Origin: Thermus parvatiensis
GTDB taxonomy: Bacteria; Deinococcota; Deinococci; Deinococcales; Thermaceae
DNA: 64,000 nt
Assembly (NCBI RefSeq): GCF_001535545.1
Contig: NZ_CP014141.1
Coordinates: 1,550,001 to 1,614,000 of the forward strand
Direction of reading: 5' to 3'
The translations under genes and the position numbers were made by a program. Below are positions 26,554 through 35,442 of this stretch, piece after piece. Within the stretch, counting starts at the first letter, position 1. The number at the start of each line of letters is the position of its first letter. The notes under the pieces are model-generated. The model made no database searches. It worked only from the letters and a program-made list of their open reading frames with translations, and was not told where the DNA came from.

Positions 26554-28440
26554 ATGAAGCGGCTTTTGGTAAGCCTTCTCCTCCTCGGCCTCGCCCTGGG
26601 GCAGGGCCTCGTCCTCCCCTTTGAGGGACCCAAAGGGTACACCCTGGCCCAGGCCTTCGCCCAAGGCCTGAAGGCCCCGCCCCCCACCCTCCTTGCCCTC
26701 CTCCTCCCCGACCTCCCCTGGCGGGGAAGCTATGAGCTTGCCGGGGGGCTTTACACCAAGGCGGGGGCCCGGCTCGCCCAGGCGGCCACGGGGGCGGACT
26801 GGGTCCTTCTGGGGCGGGAAGAGGCGGGAGGGCTTCGGCTCTTCCTGGCCCGTGAAGCGGGGGTCAAGGAGGCCCTCTTCCCCACCCCGGAGCTCGGGTG
26901 GCTGTGGCTCCAGGGGGAAGGCCTCGCCCCCCGCTTTAGCCCCCTCCCCACGCCCTCCCTCCCGGAGGAAAGGCTTCGGGCCCTGGCCCAAGGGGAGGAC
27001 CCGGACCCCCTTCACCGTTCGGCCCTGGACTTGAAGGAAAGCCGGGGTAGCGGCCTCCTTGAGGGGCTTCTTCCCCAGAAGCTTCTTCTCCTCTGGCAAG
27101 GGAGGCTTCCTAGGGCCTACGAGGCCTTCCGGCTCCTCGCCGAGGGGAGGCGGGAAGAGGCCTTGGCCTTGGCGGAGGCCATGGGGGAGGGGGACGTCCT
27201 GGAAAGGACCGCGGCCCACCTGGTCTATAGGGCCCTCGAGGACGAGCGCTGGAAGGTCTCGGCGAGAAGGCTTTCGGAGGCCTTCCCCGAGCTTCCCCTG
27301 GCCTGGGAGGAGGTGAGCTTCGCCGCCTTCCAGGAAGGCAAGGGGGAGGAGGCCAAGGAGGCCCTCCTCAAGGCCCTTGCCCTCCGCCCGGACTACTGGC
27401 TCTACTGGACCAACCTGGGCTGGGCCTACTACCTCACCGGGGACCTCCCCCGGGCCATCTGGGCCTCGGAGAGGGCGGTGGCCCTTTCCCCCAACGCCAC
27501 CGCCTACTACAACCTGGGCCTTTTCAAGGCCATTTACGGGGACTTCCTCGGGGCCAAGGCCACCTACGACCGGGCCCTGAGGCTGGACCAAGGGGAGGAT
27601 TACCCCGAGGCCCTGAAGGACCTGGAGGAACGGGAAGAGCCCCTTGCCCTCTTCTTCCGGGCTTACCTTGCGGAGCGGACAGGCCTGGAGGCCGAGCCCC
27701 TCTACCAGGCCTTCCTCGAGGCCTACCCCAAGCACCCCGCCGCCTTCGCCGCGCAAAGGGCCCTCGCCGCCCTAAAGGCAGGGGGGCTTTCCCTGGAGGT
27801 GGAGCGCCTCACCCTGGTCCCAGGCGGCCCGGACGCGCGGCCCTTCCGCGCCGGGGAGGCCATCTTCCCCGAGGTGCGGCTGGAGGGACGGCCCTACCTC
27901 AGGCAAGCCTCCCTGTTCACCGCCCTCTACCGGGACGGGGAAAAGGTGGCCGAGGAGGAAAAACCCTTGGGCTTCCCGCCCCTCACCGTGGCCCTCCTCG
28001 AGGTGGCCCCCCCGGTGGTGCCGGAAGCCCCGGGGCGGTACCGCCTCGAGGTTCGCTACGCCGAGGCCCGGGCGGTCCTGGATCTGGAGGTGGGGGCGCC
28101 AAGCCTCGCCCGCAGGCTCTTCGCCTTGGGCCTCGAGGTGCGGGACCTCTCGGGTAGGCCCCTCCTCACCCCCAAAGAGGCCCTGGGGGAGGACGGGGAG
28201 CGGCTCCTCCTGGAGCGGACCCGAGAGGCCCTGATGAAGGCCGCCCCCCTGGCCACCACCGAGCGCCTCACCCAGCCCTTGGAGAAGGGCCCCGTGGCCG
28301 GGAAGACTGTCCAGGAGGTGCTGCGCGACCCTGACCCCGGGATCCTTCAGGCCTTCTACCAAGCCGTGCTGGAAAACCCAGAAAAGCTTGCGGAGACCGA
28401 CGTGGTCAACGCCTTCGTCAACTGGCTCCTGGAGCCCTAA
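26554..28440 (+). CDS. Exported TPR-repeat protein, unknown function
   Basis: A 628-residue protein with a signal peptide (MKRLLVSLLLLGLALGQ, about 17 residues). Residues 20-160 form an unidentified domain, partly resembling the nucleotide-fold domains of envelope lipoproteins. Residues about 190-400 contain tetratricopeptide repeats, for example NLGWAYYLTGDLPRAIWASERAVALSPNATAYYNLG. The C-terminal third has beta-strand-rich segments and a helical tail. It probably scaffolds a periplasmic or envelope complex. It follows the TagA-type gene with 9 nt between them. Confidence 0.75.
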   Translation: MKRLLVSLLLLGLALGQGLVLPFEGPKGYTLAQAFAQGLKAPPPTLLALLLPDLPWRGSYELAGGLYTKAGARLAQAATGADWVLLGREEAGGLRLFLAREAGVKEALFPTPELGWLWLQGEGLAPRFSPLPTPSLPEERLRALAQGEDPDPLHRSALDLKESRGSGLLEGLLPQKLLLLWQGRLPRAYEAFRLLAEGRREEALALAEAMGEGDVLERTAAHLVYRALEDERWKVSARRLSEAFPELPLAWEEVSFAAFQEGKGEEAKEALLKALALRPDYWLYWTNLGWAYYLTGDLPRAIWASERAVALSPNATAYYNLGLFKAIYGDFLGAKATYDRALRLDQGEDYPEALKDLEEREEPLALFFRAYLAERTGLEAEPLYQAFLEAYPKHPAAFAAQRALAALKAGGLSLEVERLTLVPGGPDARPFRAGEAIFPEVRLEGRPYLRQASLFTALYRDGEKVAEEEKPLGFPPLTVALLEVAPPVVPEAPGRYRLEVRYAEARAVLDLEVGAPSLARRLFALGLEVRDLSGRPLLTPKEALGEDGERLLLERTREALMKAAPLATTERLTQPLEKGPVAGKTVQEVLRDPDPGILQAFYQAVLENPEKLAETDVVNAFVNWLLEP

Positions 28441-28463
28441 CCTAAGGAAAGGGAGGTGGAAGC

Positions 28464-28943
28464 GTGAACCTGGAGGCCAAGAAGAAGGTGCTGAGGAGCT
28501 TCACCTACGGGCTTTACGTTCTTACCGCCCAGGACGGGGACGAGGTGGCCGCGGGGACCGTGAACTGGGTGACCCAGGCCTCCTTCCAGCCCCCCCTGGT
28601 GGCGGTGGGGCTCAAGCGGGACAGCCACCTCCACGCCCTGGTGGAGCGCACGGGGAAGCTCGCCCTCATGACCTTAGCCCACGACCAGAAGTCCATCGCC
28701 CAGGACTTCTTTAAGCCCACGGTGCGGGAAGGGGACCGGCTGAACGGCCACCCCTTTGAGCCTTCCCCCACCTTCGGCCTCCCCCTCCTTACGGAGCTTC
28801 CCTACTGGCTGGAGGCCGAGGTGCGCCACCTTTACCCGGGCGGGGACCACAGCCTGGTGGTGGCCGAGGTGGTGGAGGCGGGGGTACGCAGGGAGGAGAA
28901 GCCCCTGGTCATGTGGGACACGGGCTGGTTCTACGGGGGCTGA
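28464..28943 (+). CDS. Flavin reductase domain protein
   Basis: A 159-residue FMN-binding split-barrel protein. KVLRSFTYGLYVLTAQDGDEVAAGTVNWVTQASFQPPLVAVGLKRDS is the typical flavin-reductase start (VTA...G..nw..qaSf.Pplv.v.v....). LPYWLEAEVRHLYPGGDHSLVVAEV is the conserved C-terminal strand with the GDH motif. It uses NAD(P)H to reduce a flavin for a partner or acts as a flavoprotein itself. GTG at 28464 is preceded by GGGAGGT. The partner oxygenase, if any, is not nearby. Confidence 0.85.
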   Translation: MNLEAKKKVLRSFTYGLYVLTAQDGDEVAAGTVNWVTQASFQPPLVAVGLKRDSHLHALVERTGKLALMTLAHDQKSIAQDFFKPTVREGDRLNGHPFEPSPTFGLPLLTELPYWLEAEVRHLYPGGDHSLVVAEVVEAGVRREEKPLVMWDTGWFYGG

Positions 28944-28967
28944 GGCCAGGGCAACCCCCCTTGCCGC

Positions 28968-28992
28968 GGCGGGGACCTAAGGCGTCCCCGCC
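28968..28992 (+). repeat. Perfect 9-bp inverted repeat between the flavin reductase and yceD
   Basis: GGCGGGGAC-CTAAGGC-GTCCCCGCC. A stable hairpin that may protect or terminate the upstream mRNA; the following bases are CTGG then A6, so on the plus strand it lacks a U tract. Confidence 0.5.
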
Positions 28993-29016
28993 CTGGAAAA
29001 AACGCCCCTTCGGCGC

Positions 29017-29022
29017 TATACT
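29017..29022 (+). promoter_or_regulatory. -10 element of yceD
   Basis: TATACT ends 9 nt before the ATG at 29032. The very short leader (TTTAAGGAT) holds only a weak ribosome binding site. Confidence 0.5.
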
Positions 29023-29031
29023 TTTAAGGAT

Positions 29032-29567
29032 ATGGACTACACGACCACCACCAGCATCAACCTGGCCCGCCTCCTGAAGGAAGGGGGGACGGCCCGCGCC
29101 CAAGGGGTGGTCCAGGAGGCCTTCGTGGTCGGGGAGGAGCGCTTCCCCCTGCAAGGGGAGGCCTCTTGGCGGGTCGCCATTGCCTCCGTGGGGGGAACGA
29201 GTACTGGCTCTCCGGGGAGGTGGAGGGGGTGGTGCTCATGGAGTGCCGCCGCTGCCTCAGGCCCACCCCGACCCGGATCCACGCCCACTTCCAGCACCTC
29301 CTCCACTACGAGCCGGGCCTCGAGGAGGTCGTCTTTCACGAGGAGGGCGAGGAGGAGTTCTACGCCTTCGGCCTCCCCGACCTGGACCTCCTCCCCTTCC
29401 TCACCGAGGCCTTCGTCACCGAGATGCCCTACACCGTCCTCTGCGAGGAGGGGTGCAAGGGCCTCTGCCCCGTGTGCGGGGCAGACCGCAACGTGGAGGA
29501 CTGCGGCCACGAACCGGAGGCCTTCCACCCCTTCCTCGGCCTCAAGGACCTCCTTCCGGAACTCTAG
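29032..29567 (+). CDS. YceD/DUF177 family protein (frameshifted in this sequence)
   Basis: Family conserved beside rpmF and linked to 23S rRNA or large-subunit accumulation in some bacteria. The N-terminal part is [19 protein letters not shown]; the rest has [13 protein letters not shown] (CxxC) and [13 protein letters not shown]. These cysteines could bind zinc. The frame is lost in the G run 29190-29195; one G more gives [16 protein letters not shown]. The protein of about 178 residues is followed by rpmF, as in most bacteria. Confidence 0.88.
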
Positions 29568-29576
29568 GCCTTCTGC

Positions 29577-29582
29577 TATACT
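29577..29582 (+). promoter_or_regulatory. -10 element of rpmF
   Basis: TATACT lies 44 nt before the rpmF ATG. The leader contains GGAGGAG at 29617-29623, a normal ribosome binding site, so L32 can be made independently of yceD. Confidence 0.5.
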
Positions 29583-29626
29583 ACCTAGGGTTTTGCGGGG
29601 CTAGGCCCCCGAATCTGGAGGAGAAG

Positions 29627-29809
29627 ATGGCGAAACACCCTGTGCCCAAAAAGAAGACCTCCAAGGCGCGCCGGGACGCCCGGCGGAGCCACCACGCCCT
29701 TACCCCGCCCACCCTGGTCCCCTGCCCCGAGTGCAAGGCCATGAAGCCCCCCCACACCGTCTGCCCCGAGTGCGGCTACTACGCCGGGCGGAAGGTGCTG
29801 GAGGTCTAA
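29627..29809 (+). CDS. rpmF: 50S ribosomal protein L32
   Basis: A 60-residue large-subunit protein starting [20 protein letters not shown] and containing [20 protein letters not shown], two CxxC pairs that bind one zinc ion, the zinc-containing form of L32. The ATG at 29627 is 4 nt after GGAGGAG. In many genomes plsX follows; here fabH follows after about 170 bp of structured leader. Confidence 0.97.
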
Positions 29810-29814
29810 CACCA

Positions 29815-29842
29815 CCCCATCCGGGCTGACGCCTGGATGGGG
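29815..29842 (+). other. Hairpin in the rpmF-fabH spacer
   Basis: CCCCATCC pairs perfectly with GGATGGGG across a 12-nt loop that can extend the stem by a few pairs. It is the first of two strong structures between rpmF and fabH. Confidence 0.5.
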
Positions 29843-29911
29843 GCCCCGGAAAGCCCTTGGGTGCGAGTTCCTGGCCTCAGGTGTGCAAGACTGTCGGAGA
29901 AAAGCGGATTA

Positions 29912-29948
29912 GGAGGTCCCGGGCGCGCCCGGGGCCTCCGGTCTTTTT
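29912..29948 (+). terminator. Rho-independent terminator after rpmF
   Basis: GGAGG-T-CCCGGG-CGCG-CCCGGG-G-CCTCC forms a very strong stem and is followed by GGTCTTTTT. This ends the yceD-rpmF transcript. Because a new -10 (TATAGT at 29952) begins four bases later, it separates the fab cluster from rpmF. Confidence 0.8.
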
Positions 29949-29951
29949 GGG

Positions 29952-29957
29952 TATAGT
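29952..29957 (+). promoter_or_regulatory. fab cluster promoter -10 and mini-ORF
   Basis: TATAGT is followed after 7 nt by an ATG (29965) that opens a six-codon frame, MTGGRA, whose stop overlaps the fabH ATG (ATGA at 29982). The GGAGGT inside this frame serves fabH. A leaderless mini-ORF coupled to fabH is possible; alternatively it is just a short leader. Confidence 0.45.
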
Positions 29958-29981
29958 AAGGCCCATGACGGGAGGTCGGGC

Positions 29982-30950
29982 ATGAGCGGGATCCTGGCCC
30001 TAGGGGCCTACGTGCCCCAAAGGGTCATGACCAACGCCGACTTTGAGGCCTACCTGGACACCTCGGACGAGTGGATCGTCACCCGCACCGGGATCAAGGA
30101 ACGGCGCATCGCCGCCGAGGACGAATACACCTCCGACCTGGCCTTCAAGGCGGTGGAGGACCTCCTAAGGAGGCACCCCGGGGCCCTCGAGGGGGTGGAC
30201 GCCGTGATCGTGGCCACCAACACCCCGGACGCCCTCTTCCCCGACACCGCCGCCCTGGTGCAGGCCCGCTTCGGCCTCAAGGCCTTCGCCTACGACCTCC
30301 TTGCGGGCTGCCCCGGATGGATCTACGCCCTGGCCCAGGCCCACGCCCTGGTAGAGGCGGGCCTGGCGCAGAAGGTCCTGGCGGTGGGGGCGGAGGCCCT
30401 TTCCAAGATCATTGACTGGAACGACCGCGCCACCGCCGTCCTCTTCGGCGACGGAGGCGGGGCCGCGGTGGTGGGCAAGGTGCGGGAGGGGTACGGCTTC
30501 CGCTCCTTCGTCCTAGGGGCGGACGGCACCGGGGCCAAGGAACTCTACCACGCCTGCGTGGCCCCGAGGCTTCCCGACGGCACCTCCATGAAAAACCGCC
30601 TCTACATGAACGGGCGGGAGGTCTTCAAGTTCGCCGTGCGGGTGATGAACACCGCCACCCTCGAGGCCATAGAGAAGGCGGGCCTCACCCCCGAGGACAT
30701 CCGCCTCTTCGTCCCCCACCAGGCGAACCTCAGGATCATTGACGCCGCCCGGGAGCGCCTGGGGCTTCCCTGGGAAAGGGTGGCGGTGAACGTGGACCGC
30801 TACGGCAACACCTCCACGGCCTCCATCCCCTTGGCCCTCAAGGAGGCGGTGGACGCGGGCCGGATCCGCGAGGGGGACCACGTCCTTTTGGTCTCCTTCG
30901 GGGCGGGGCTCACCTGGGCCGCCGCCGTCCTCACCTGGGGGGGTGCCTGA
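29982..30950 (+). CDS. fabH: 3-oxoacyl-ACP synthase III (FabH)
   Basis: Starts fatty acid synthesis by condensing acetyl-CoA or branched acyl-CoA with malonyl-ACP. The 322 residues contain the catalytic cysteine in LLAGCPGWIYAL (near residue 110), histidine in PHQANLRI (near 246) and asparagine in YGNTSTASIP (near 276). VTRTGIKERRIA is the CoA-binding segment. It leads fabH-fabD-fabG-acpP, with fabD overlapping its stop. Thermus membranes are rich in iso- and anteiso-fatty acids, which would fit branched primers; this is background knowledge, not seen here. Confidence 0.96.
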   Translation: MSGILALGAYVPQRVMTNADFEAYLDTSDEWIVTRTGIKERRIAAEDEYTSDLAFKAVEDLLRRHPGALEGVDAVIVATNTPDALFPDTAALVQARFGLKAFAYDLLAGCPGWIYALAQAHALVEAGLAQKVLAVGAEALSKIIDWNDRATAVLFGDGGGAAVVGKVREGYGFRSFVLGADGTGAKELYHACVAPRLPDGTSMKNRLYMNGREVFKFAVRVMNTATLEAIEKAGLTPEDIRLFVPHQANLRIIDAARERLGLPWERVAVNVDRYGNTSTASIPLALKEAVDAGRIREGDHVLLVSFGAGLTWAAAVLTWGGA

Positions 30951-31866
30951 TGTACGCCGCCCTCTTCCCCGGGCAGGGCTCCCACCGGGTGGGGATGGGC
31001 AGGGCCCTCTACGAGGCCTCCCCCGCCGCCAAGGAGGTCCTGGACCGGGCCGAGGCCGCCCTACCCGGCCTCCTCAAGCTCATGTGGGAGGGCCCCGAGG
31101 AGGCCCTGACCCTAACGGAGAACCAGCAGCCCGCCCTCCTCGCCGCAGGCTACGCCGCCTACCGGGCCTTTTTGGAGGCAGGCGGGAATCCCCCTGCCCT
31201 GGCCGCAGGCCATTCCTTGGGGAGTGGACGGCCCACGTGGCCGCGGGCACCCTGGAGCTGGAAGACGCCCTAAGGCTCGTGCGCCTTAGGGGCAGGTACA
31301 TGCAGGAGGCCGTCCCCGTGGGGGAAGGGGCCATGGCCGCCGTGCTAAAACTCCCCCTGGAGGAGATCCAAAAGGTCTTGGAGGGCCTCGAGGGAGTGGA
31401 GATCGCCAACCTCAACGCCCCGGAGCAGACGGTGATCTCCGGGAGAAGGCAAGCGGTGGAGGAGGCCGCGGAGAGGCTCAAGGAGCGGCGGGCCCGCGTG
31501 GTCTTCCTCCCCGTCTCCGCCCCCTTCCACTCCTCCCTCATGGCCCCCGCGCGAAAGCGGCTGGCCGAGGACCTGGCCCGGGTTCCCCTGAAAAGGCCCC
31601 GCTTCCCCGTCTACTCCAACGTCACCGCGAGGCCCGAGGAGGACCCGGAGAGGATCCGGGCGCTCCTCCTGGAGCAGATCACCGCCCCGGTGCGCTGGGT
31701 GGAGATCCTACGGGACATGGAGGCGAGGGGCGTCAAGCGCTTTTTGGAGTTCGGAAGCGGGGAGGTGCTGAAAGGCCTGGTGAGCCGCACCCTAAAGGAG
31801 GCCCAGGCCCTAAGCGTCCAGGACCCGGATAGCTTAAAAAAGGCGCTGGAGGTGGAGCGTGCGTAA
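30950..31866 (+). CDS. fabD: Malonyl-CoA:ACP transacylase FabD (frameshifted in this sequence)
   Basis: Loads malonate onto acyl carrier protein. The first part has LFPGQGSHRVGMG and ENQQPALLAAGYAAY; the active-site motif GHSLGEW is split by the loss of one G in the run 31219-31222. The remainder has APFHSSLM with the catalytic histidine, and YSNVTARP. With the G restored the protein has about 305 residues, normal for the family. The GTG at 31859 starting fabG lies within its last codons. An essential step, so real inactivation is unlikely. Confidence 0.94.
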
Positions 31867-32596
31867 GGCCCTGATCACCGGAGCAAGCCGCGGCATCGGG
31901 CGGGCCATCGCCCTGAGGCTCGCGGAGGACGGCTTCGCCCTGGCCATCCACTACGGCCACAACCGGGAAAAGGCCGAGGAGGTGGCGGAGGAGGCAAGGC
32001 GCCGGGGAAGCCCCCTGGTGGCGGTCCTCGGGGCGAACCTCCTGGAGGCCGAGGCGGCCACCGCCCTCGTCCACCAGGCGGCGGAGATACTAGGGGGCTT
32101 GGACACCCTGGTGAACAACGCCGGCATCACCCGGGACACCCTCCTCGTGCGCATGAAGGACGAGGATTGGGAGGCGGTCCTCGAGGCCAACCTCTCCGCC
32201 GTCTTCCGCACCACCCGGGAGGCGGTGAAGCTCATGATGAAGGCCCGCTTCGGCCGCATCGTCAACATCACCAGCGTGGTGGGGATCCTGGGCAACCCGG
32301 GCCAAGCCAACTACGTGGCCTCCAAGGCGGGGCTCATCGGCTTCACCCGGGCGGTGGCCAAGGAGTACGCCCAAAGGGGTATCACGGTTAACGCCGTAGC
32401 CCCGGGCTTCATTGAGACGGAGATGACGGAAAGGCTCCCCCAGGCGGTGAAGGAGGCCTACCTGAGAGAGATCCCCGCCGGGCGCTTCGGCAAACCTGAG
32501 GAGGTGGCCGAGGCCGTGGCCTTCCTCGTCTCGGAGAAGGCGGGCTACATCAACGGCCAGACCCTGTGCGTGGACGGGGGGCTTACCCCCCACTGA
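31859..32596 (+). CDS. fabG: 3-oxoacyl-ACP reductase FabG
   Basis: NADPH-dependent SDR reducing 3-ketoacyl-ACP. The 245 residues include the cofactor motif TGASRGIGRAIA, NNAG in LVNNAGITRDTLLVRM, the catalytic serine in NITSVVGILGNPGQ, and YVASKAGLIGFTR (Tyr-Lys pair). AVAPGFIETEMTERLP and NGQTLCVDGG are typical of FabG. It starts at GTG 31859, overlapping fabD by 8 nt. Confidence 0.96.
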   Translation: MRKALITGASRGIGRAIALRLAEDGFALAIHYGHNREKAEEVAEEARRRGSPLVAVLGANLLEAEAATALVHQAAEILGGLDTLVNNAGITRDTLLVRMKDEDWEAVLEANLSAVFRTTREAVKLMMKARFGRIVNITSVVGILGNPGQANYVASKAGLIGFTRAVAKEYAQRGITVNAVAPGFIETEMTERLPQAVKEAYLREIPAGRFGKPEEVAEAVAFLVSEKAGYINGQTLCVDGGLTPH

Positions 32597-32628
32597 GGTC
32601 GTGCTAAAATCCCCCCGGGAGGTTTTTC

Positions 32629-32871
32629 ATGACGGAGCAGGAGATCTTTGAGAAGGTGAAGGCGGTGATCGCGGACAAGCTCCAGGTGGAGCCGGAGAAG
32701 GTGACCCTCGAGGCCCGCTTCATTGAGGACCTGGGGGCCGATTCCCTGGACACGGTGGAGCTCATCATGGGCCTGGAGGACGAGTTCGGCCTGGAGATCT
32801 CCGACGAGGAGGCCGAGAAGATCCGCACCGTCAAGGACGCCGTGGAGTACATCAAGGCCAAGCTGGGCTAA
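32629..32871 (+). CDS. acpP: Acyl carrier protein
   Basis: Carries growing acyl chains on a phosphopantetheine arm. The 80-residue acidic protein has the attachment site [18 protein letters not shown] with the modified serine near residue 40. It follows fabG with 32 nt containing GGGAGG. A strong terminator downstream ends the fabH-acpP transcript before fabF. Confidence 0.97.
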
Positions 32872-32930
32872 CGCCACCCCACGCTGGCCCAAGCCGGCAT
32901 GGGGCCCCGGCAAGGGCTGGCAACGCGGGT

Positions 32931-32963
32931 GGGGCGCGAAGGGCGCCCCGCCTTTCCTTTTTC
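32931..32963 (+). terminator. Terminator after acpP
   Basis: GGGGCGC-GAAGG-GCGCCCC stem-loop followed by a pyrimidine-rich CCTTTCCTTTTTC tract. It isolates acpP from the fabF promoter that follows. Confidence 0.7.
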
Positions 32964-32979
32964 CCGGGGCGTTCCCGGG

Positions 32980-32985
32980 TATACT
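32980..32985 (+). promoter_or_regulatory. -10 element (leaderless type) of fabF
   Basis: TATACT ends 6 nt before the fabF ATG at 32992, after the acpP terminator. Confidence 0.6.
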
Positions 32986-32991
32986 ACGCCC

Positions 32992-34217
32992 ATGCGACGC
33001 GTGGTGGTCACCGGCCTAGGCGCCCTCACGCCCATCGGCGTGGGGCAGGAGGCCTTCCACAAGGCCCAGCTTGCAGGCCAAAGCGGGGTCAGGCCCATCA
33101 CCCGCTTTGACGCCTCGGCCCTCCCCGTGCGCATCGCCGCCGAGGTGGACGTGGACCCCGGGGCCTACCTGGACCGGAAGGAACTCAGGCGCCTGGACCG
33201 CTTCGTCCAGTACGCCCTCATCGCCGCCCACCTGGCCCTGGAGGACGCGGGGCTAAAGCCCGAGGCGCTGGATCCCGAACGGGTAGGGACCCTGGTGGGC
33301 ACGGGGATCGGGGGCATGGAGACCTGGGAGGCCCAAAGCCGGGTTTTCCTGGAAAGGGGCCCGAACCGTATAAGCCCCTTCTTCATCCCCATGATGATCG
33401 CCAACATGGCCTCGGCCCACATCGCCATGCGCTACGGCTTTACCGGGCCTTCCTCCACGGTGGTCACCGCCTGCGCCACGGGGGCGGACGCCCTGGGAAG
33501 CGCCCTGCGCATGATCCAGCTCGGCGAGGCCGACCTCGTCCTGGCGGGAGGGACGGAGGCCGCCATCACCCCCATGGCCATCGGGGCCTTCGCCGTGATG
33601 CGGGCCCTTTCCACAAGGAACGAGGAGCCCGAGAAGGCGAGCCGCCCCTTCACCCGCTCCCGGGACGGGTTCGTCATGGGGGAGGGGGCCGGGGTCTTGG
33701 TCCTCGAGGCGTACGAGCACGCGAAGAAACGGGGCGCCCGCATCTACGCCGAGCTCGTGGGCTTCGGCCGCAGCGCCGACGCCCACCACATCACCGAGCC
33801 CCACCCCGAGGGGAAGGGCGCCGCCTTGGCCATGACCCGGGCCCTGAAGGACGCGGGCCTCGCCCCCGAGCAGGTGGGCTACATCAACGCCCACGGCACC
33901 TCCACCCCCGTGGGGGACCGGGCGGAGGTCCTGGCCATCAAGCGGGTCTTCGGGGACCACGCCAAGCGGCTCATGGTCTCCAGCACCAAGAGCATGATCG
34001 GCCACCTCCTGGGAGCGGCGGGGGCGGTGGAGGCCATCGCCACGGTCCAGGCCCTCTACCACGGGGTCATCCCTCCCACGATCAACCTCGAGGACCCCGA
34101 CCCCGAGCTGGACCTGGACTTCGTCCCCGAGCCCCGGGAGGCCAAGGTGGACTACGCCCTCTCCAACTCCTTCGCCTTCGGGGCCACAACGCCGTCCTGG
34201 TCTTCAAGAGGGTCTGA
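32992..34217 (+). CDS. fabF: 3-oxoacyl-ACP synthase II FabF (frameshift near the end)
   Basis: Elongating ketosynthase. [18 protein letters not shown] starts the protein; the catalytic cysteine is in [12 protein letters not shown] (near residue 160), and the two histidines are in [14 protein letters not shown] and [16 protein letters not shown]. The frame is lost in the G run 34190-34193; with one G more the end reads [16 protein letters not shown] and stops at TGA 34215, overlapping the dgt ATG. The protein of about 408 residues is normal for the family. It is transcribed from its own leaderless promoter. Confidence 0.95.
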
Positions 34218-35347
34218 TGCGGTTTTCCCGGGAAGCCCTTCTGGAGCTGGAGGCCAGCCGCCTCGCCCCCTACGCTCAGAAGGCCAAGGACACCCGGGGG
34301 CGCAAGCACCCAGAGCCCGAGTCCCTCTACCGAACCCCCTACCAGAAGGACCGGGACCGGATCCTCCACACCACCGCCTTCCGCCGCCTCGAGTACAAGA
34401 CCCAGGTCCTCCCCGGCTGGGCCGGGGACTACTACCGCACCCGCCTCACCCACACCCTGGAAGTGGCCCAGGTTTCCCGCTCCATCGCCCGCGCCCTCGG
34501 CCTCAACGAGGACCTCACCGAGGCCATCGCCCTCTCCCACGACCTGGGCCACCCCCCCTTCGGCCACACGGGGGAGCACGTCCTGAACGCCCTCATGGAG
34601 GGCCACGGGGGGTTTGAGCACAACGCCCAGGCCTTAAGGATCCTCACCCACCTGGAGGTGCGCTACCCCGGCTTCCGCGGCCTCAACCTCACCTACGAGG
34701 TCCTGGAGGGGATCGCCACCCACGAGGCCGCCTACAGCCCGGGCTTCAAGCCCCTCTACGAGGGGCAGGGGACCCTCGAGGCCCAGGTGGTGGACCTCTC
34801 CGACGCCATCGCCTACGCCGCCCACGACCTGGACGACGGGCTTAGGGCGGGCCTCCTCCACCCCGAGGAGCTCAAGGAAGTGGAGCTCTTCCAGGCCCTG
34901 GCCCTGGAGGAGGGGCTGGACCTCCTGAGGCTTCCCGAGCTGGACCGCCGCGTCTTGGTGCGGCAACTCCTCGGCTACTTCATCACCGCCGCCATAGAGG
35001 CCACCCACCGGCGGGTGGAGGAGGCGGGCGTGCAAAGCGCCGAGGCCGTGCGCCGCCACCCAAGCCGCCTCGCCGCCTTGGGGGAGGAGGCGGAAAAGGC
35101 CCTCAAGGCGCTCAAGGCCTTCCTCATGGAGCGCTTCTACCGCCACCCCGAGGTCCTCAGGGAAAGGCGCAAGGCGGAGGCGGTGCTGGAAGGTCTCTTC
35201 GCCGCCTACACCCGCTACCCCGAGCTCCTTCCCCGGGAGGTGCAGGCCAAAATCCCCGAGGAGGGGCTGGAGCGGGCGGTGTGCGACTACATCGCCGGGA
35301 TGACGGACCGCTTCGCCCTCGAGGCCTACCGCAGGCTCTCCCCCTAA
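34217..35347 (+). CDS. dgt: Deoxyguanosinetriphosphate triphosphohydrolase-like protein
   Basis: HD-domain dNTP triphosphohydrolase; the T. thermophilus enzyme is known to degrade dNTPs with activation by other dNTPs. The 376 residues show [12 protein letters not shown], the metal residues in [21 protein letters not shown] and [17 protein letters not shown] (HD pair), and later [19 protein letters not shown] with the final aspartate. The ATG at 34217 shares a base with the fabF stop. It probably helps balance nucleotide pools. Confidence 0.92.
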   Translation: MRFSREALLELEASRLAPYAQKAKDTRGRKHPEPESLYRTPYQKDRDRILHTTAFRRLEYKTQVLPGWAGDYYRTRLTHTLEVAQVSRSIARALGLNEDLTEAIALSHDLGHPPFGHTGEHVLNALMEGHGGFEHNAQALRILTHLEVRYPGFRGLNLTYEVLEGIATHEAAYSPGFKPLYEGQGTLEAQVVDLSDAIAYAAHDLDDGLRAGLLHPEELKEVELFQALALEEGLDLLRLPELDRRVLVRQLLGYFITAAIEATHRRVEEAGVQSAEAVRRHPSRLAALGEEAEKALKALKAFLMERFYRHPEVLRERRKAEAVLEGLFAAYTRYPELLPREVQAKIPEEGLERAVCDYIAGMTDRFALEAYRRLSP

Positions 35348-35430
35348 GGGCCCGCACCCCCCGCCAAGGCCGTGGGCAGGCGCTTTCGGGGCTCCGGGAG
35401 CGCGTTCCGGCGGGAGGAAGGGAAGCGGGG

Positions 35431-35436
35431 TAGACT
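35431..35436 (+). promoter_or_regulatory. -10 element (leaderless type) of lysN
   Basis: TAGACT ends 6 nt before the GTG at 35443. Confidence 0.55.
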
Positions 35437-35442
35437 ATAGGG

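Noticed and set aside
29843..29911. Riboswitch (cobalamin, TPP or similar) upstream of fabH
   Set aside because: ACTGTCGGAG weakly recalls a cobalamin motif, but no B12-box, TPP or other conserved core could be assembled.
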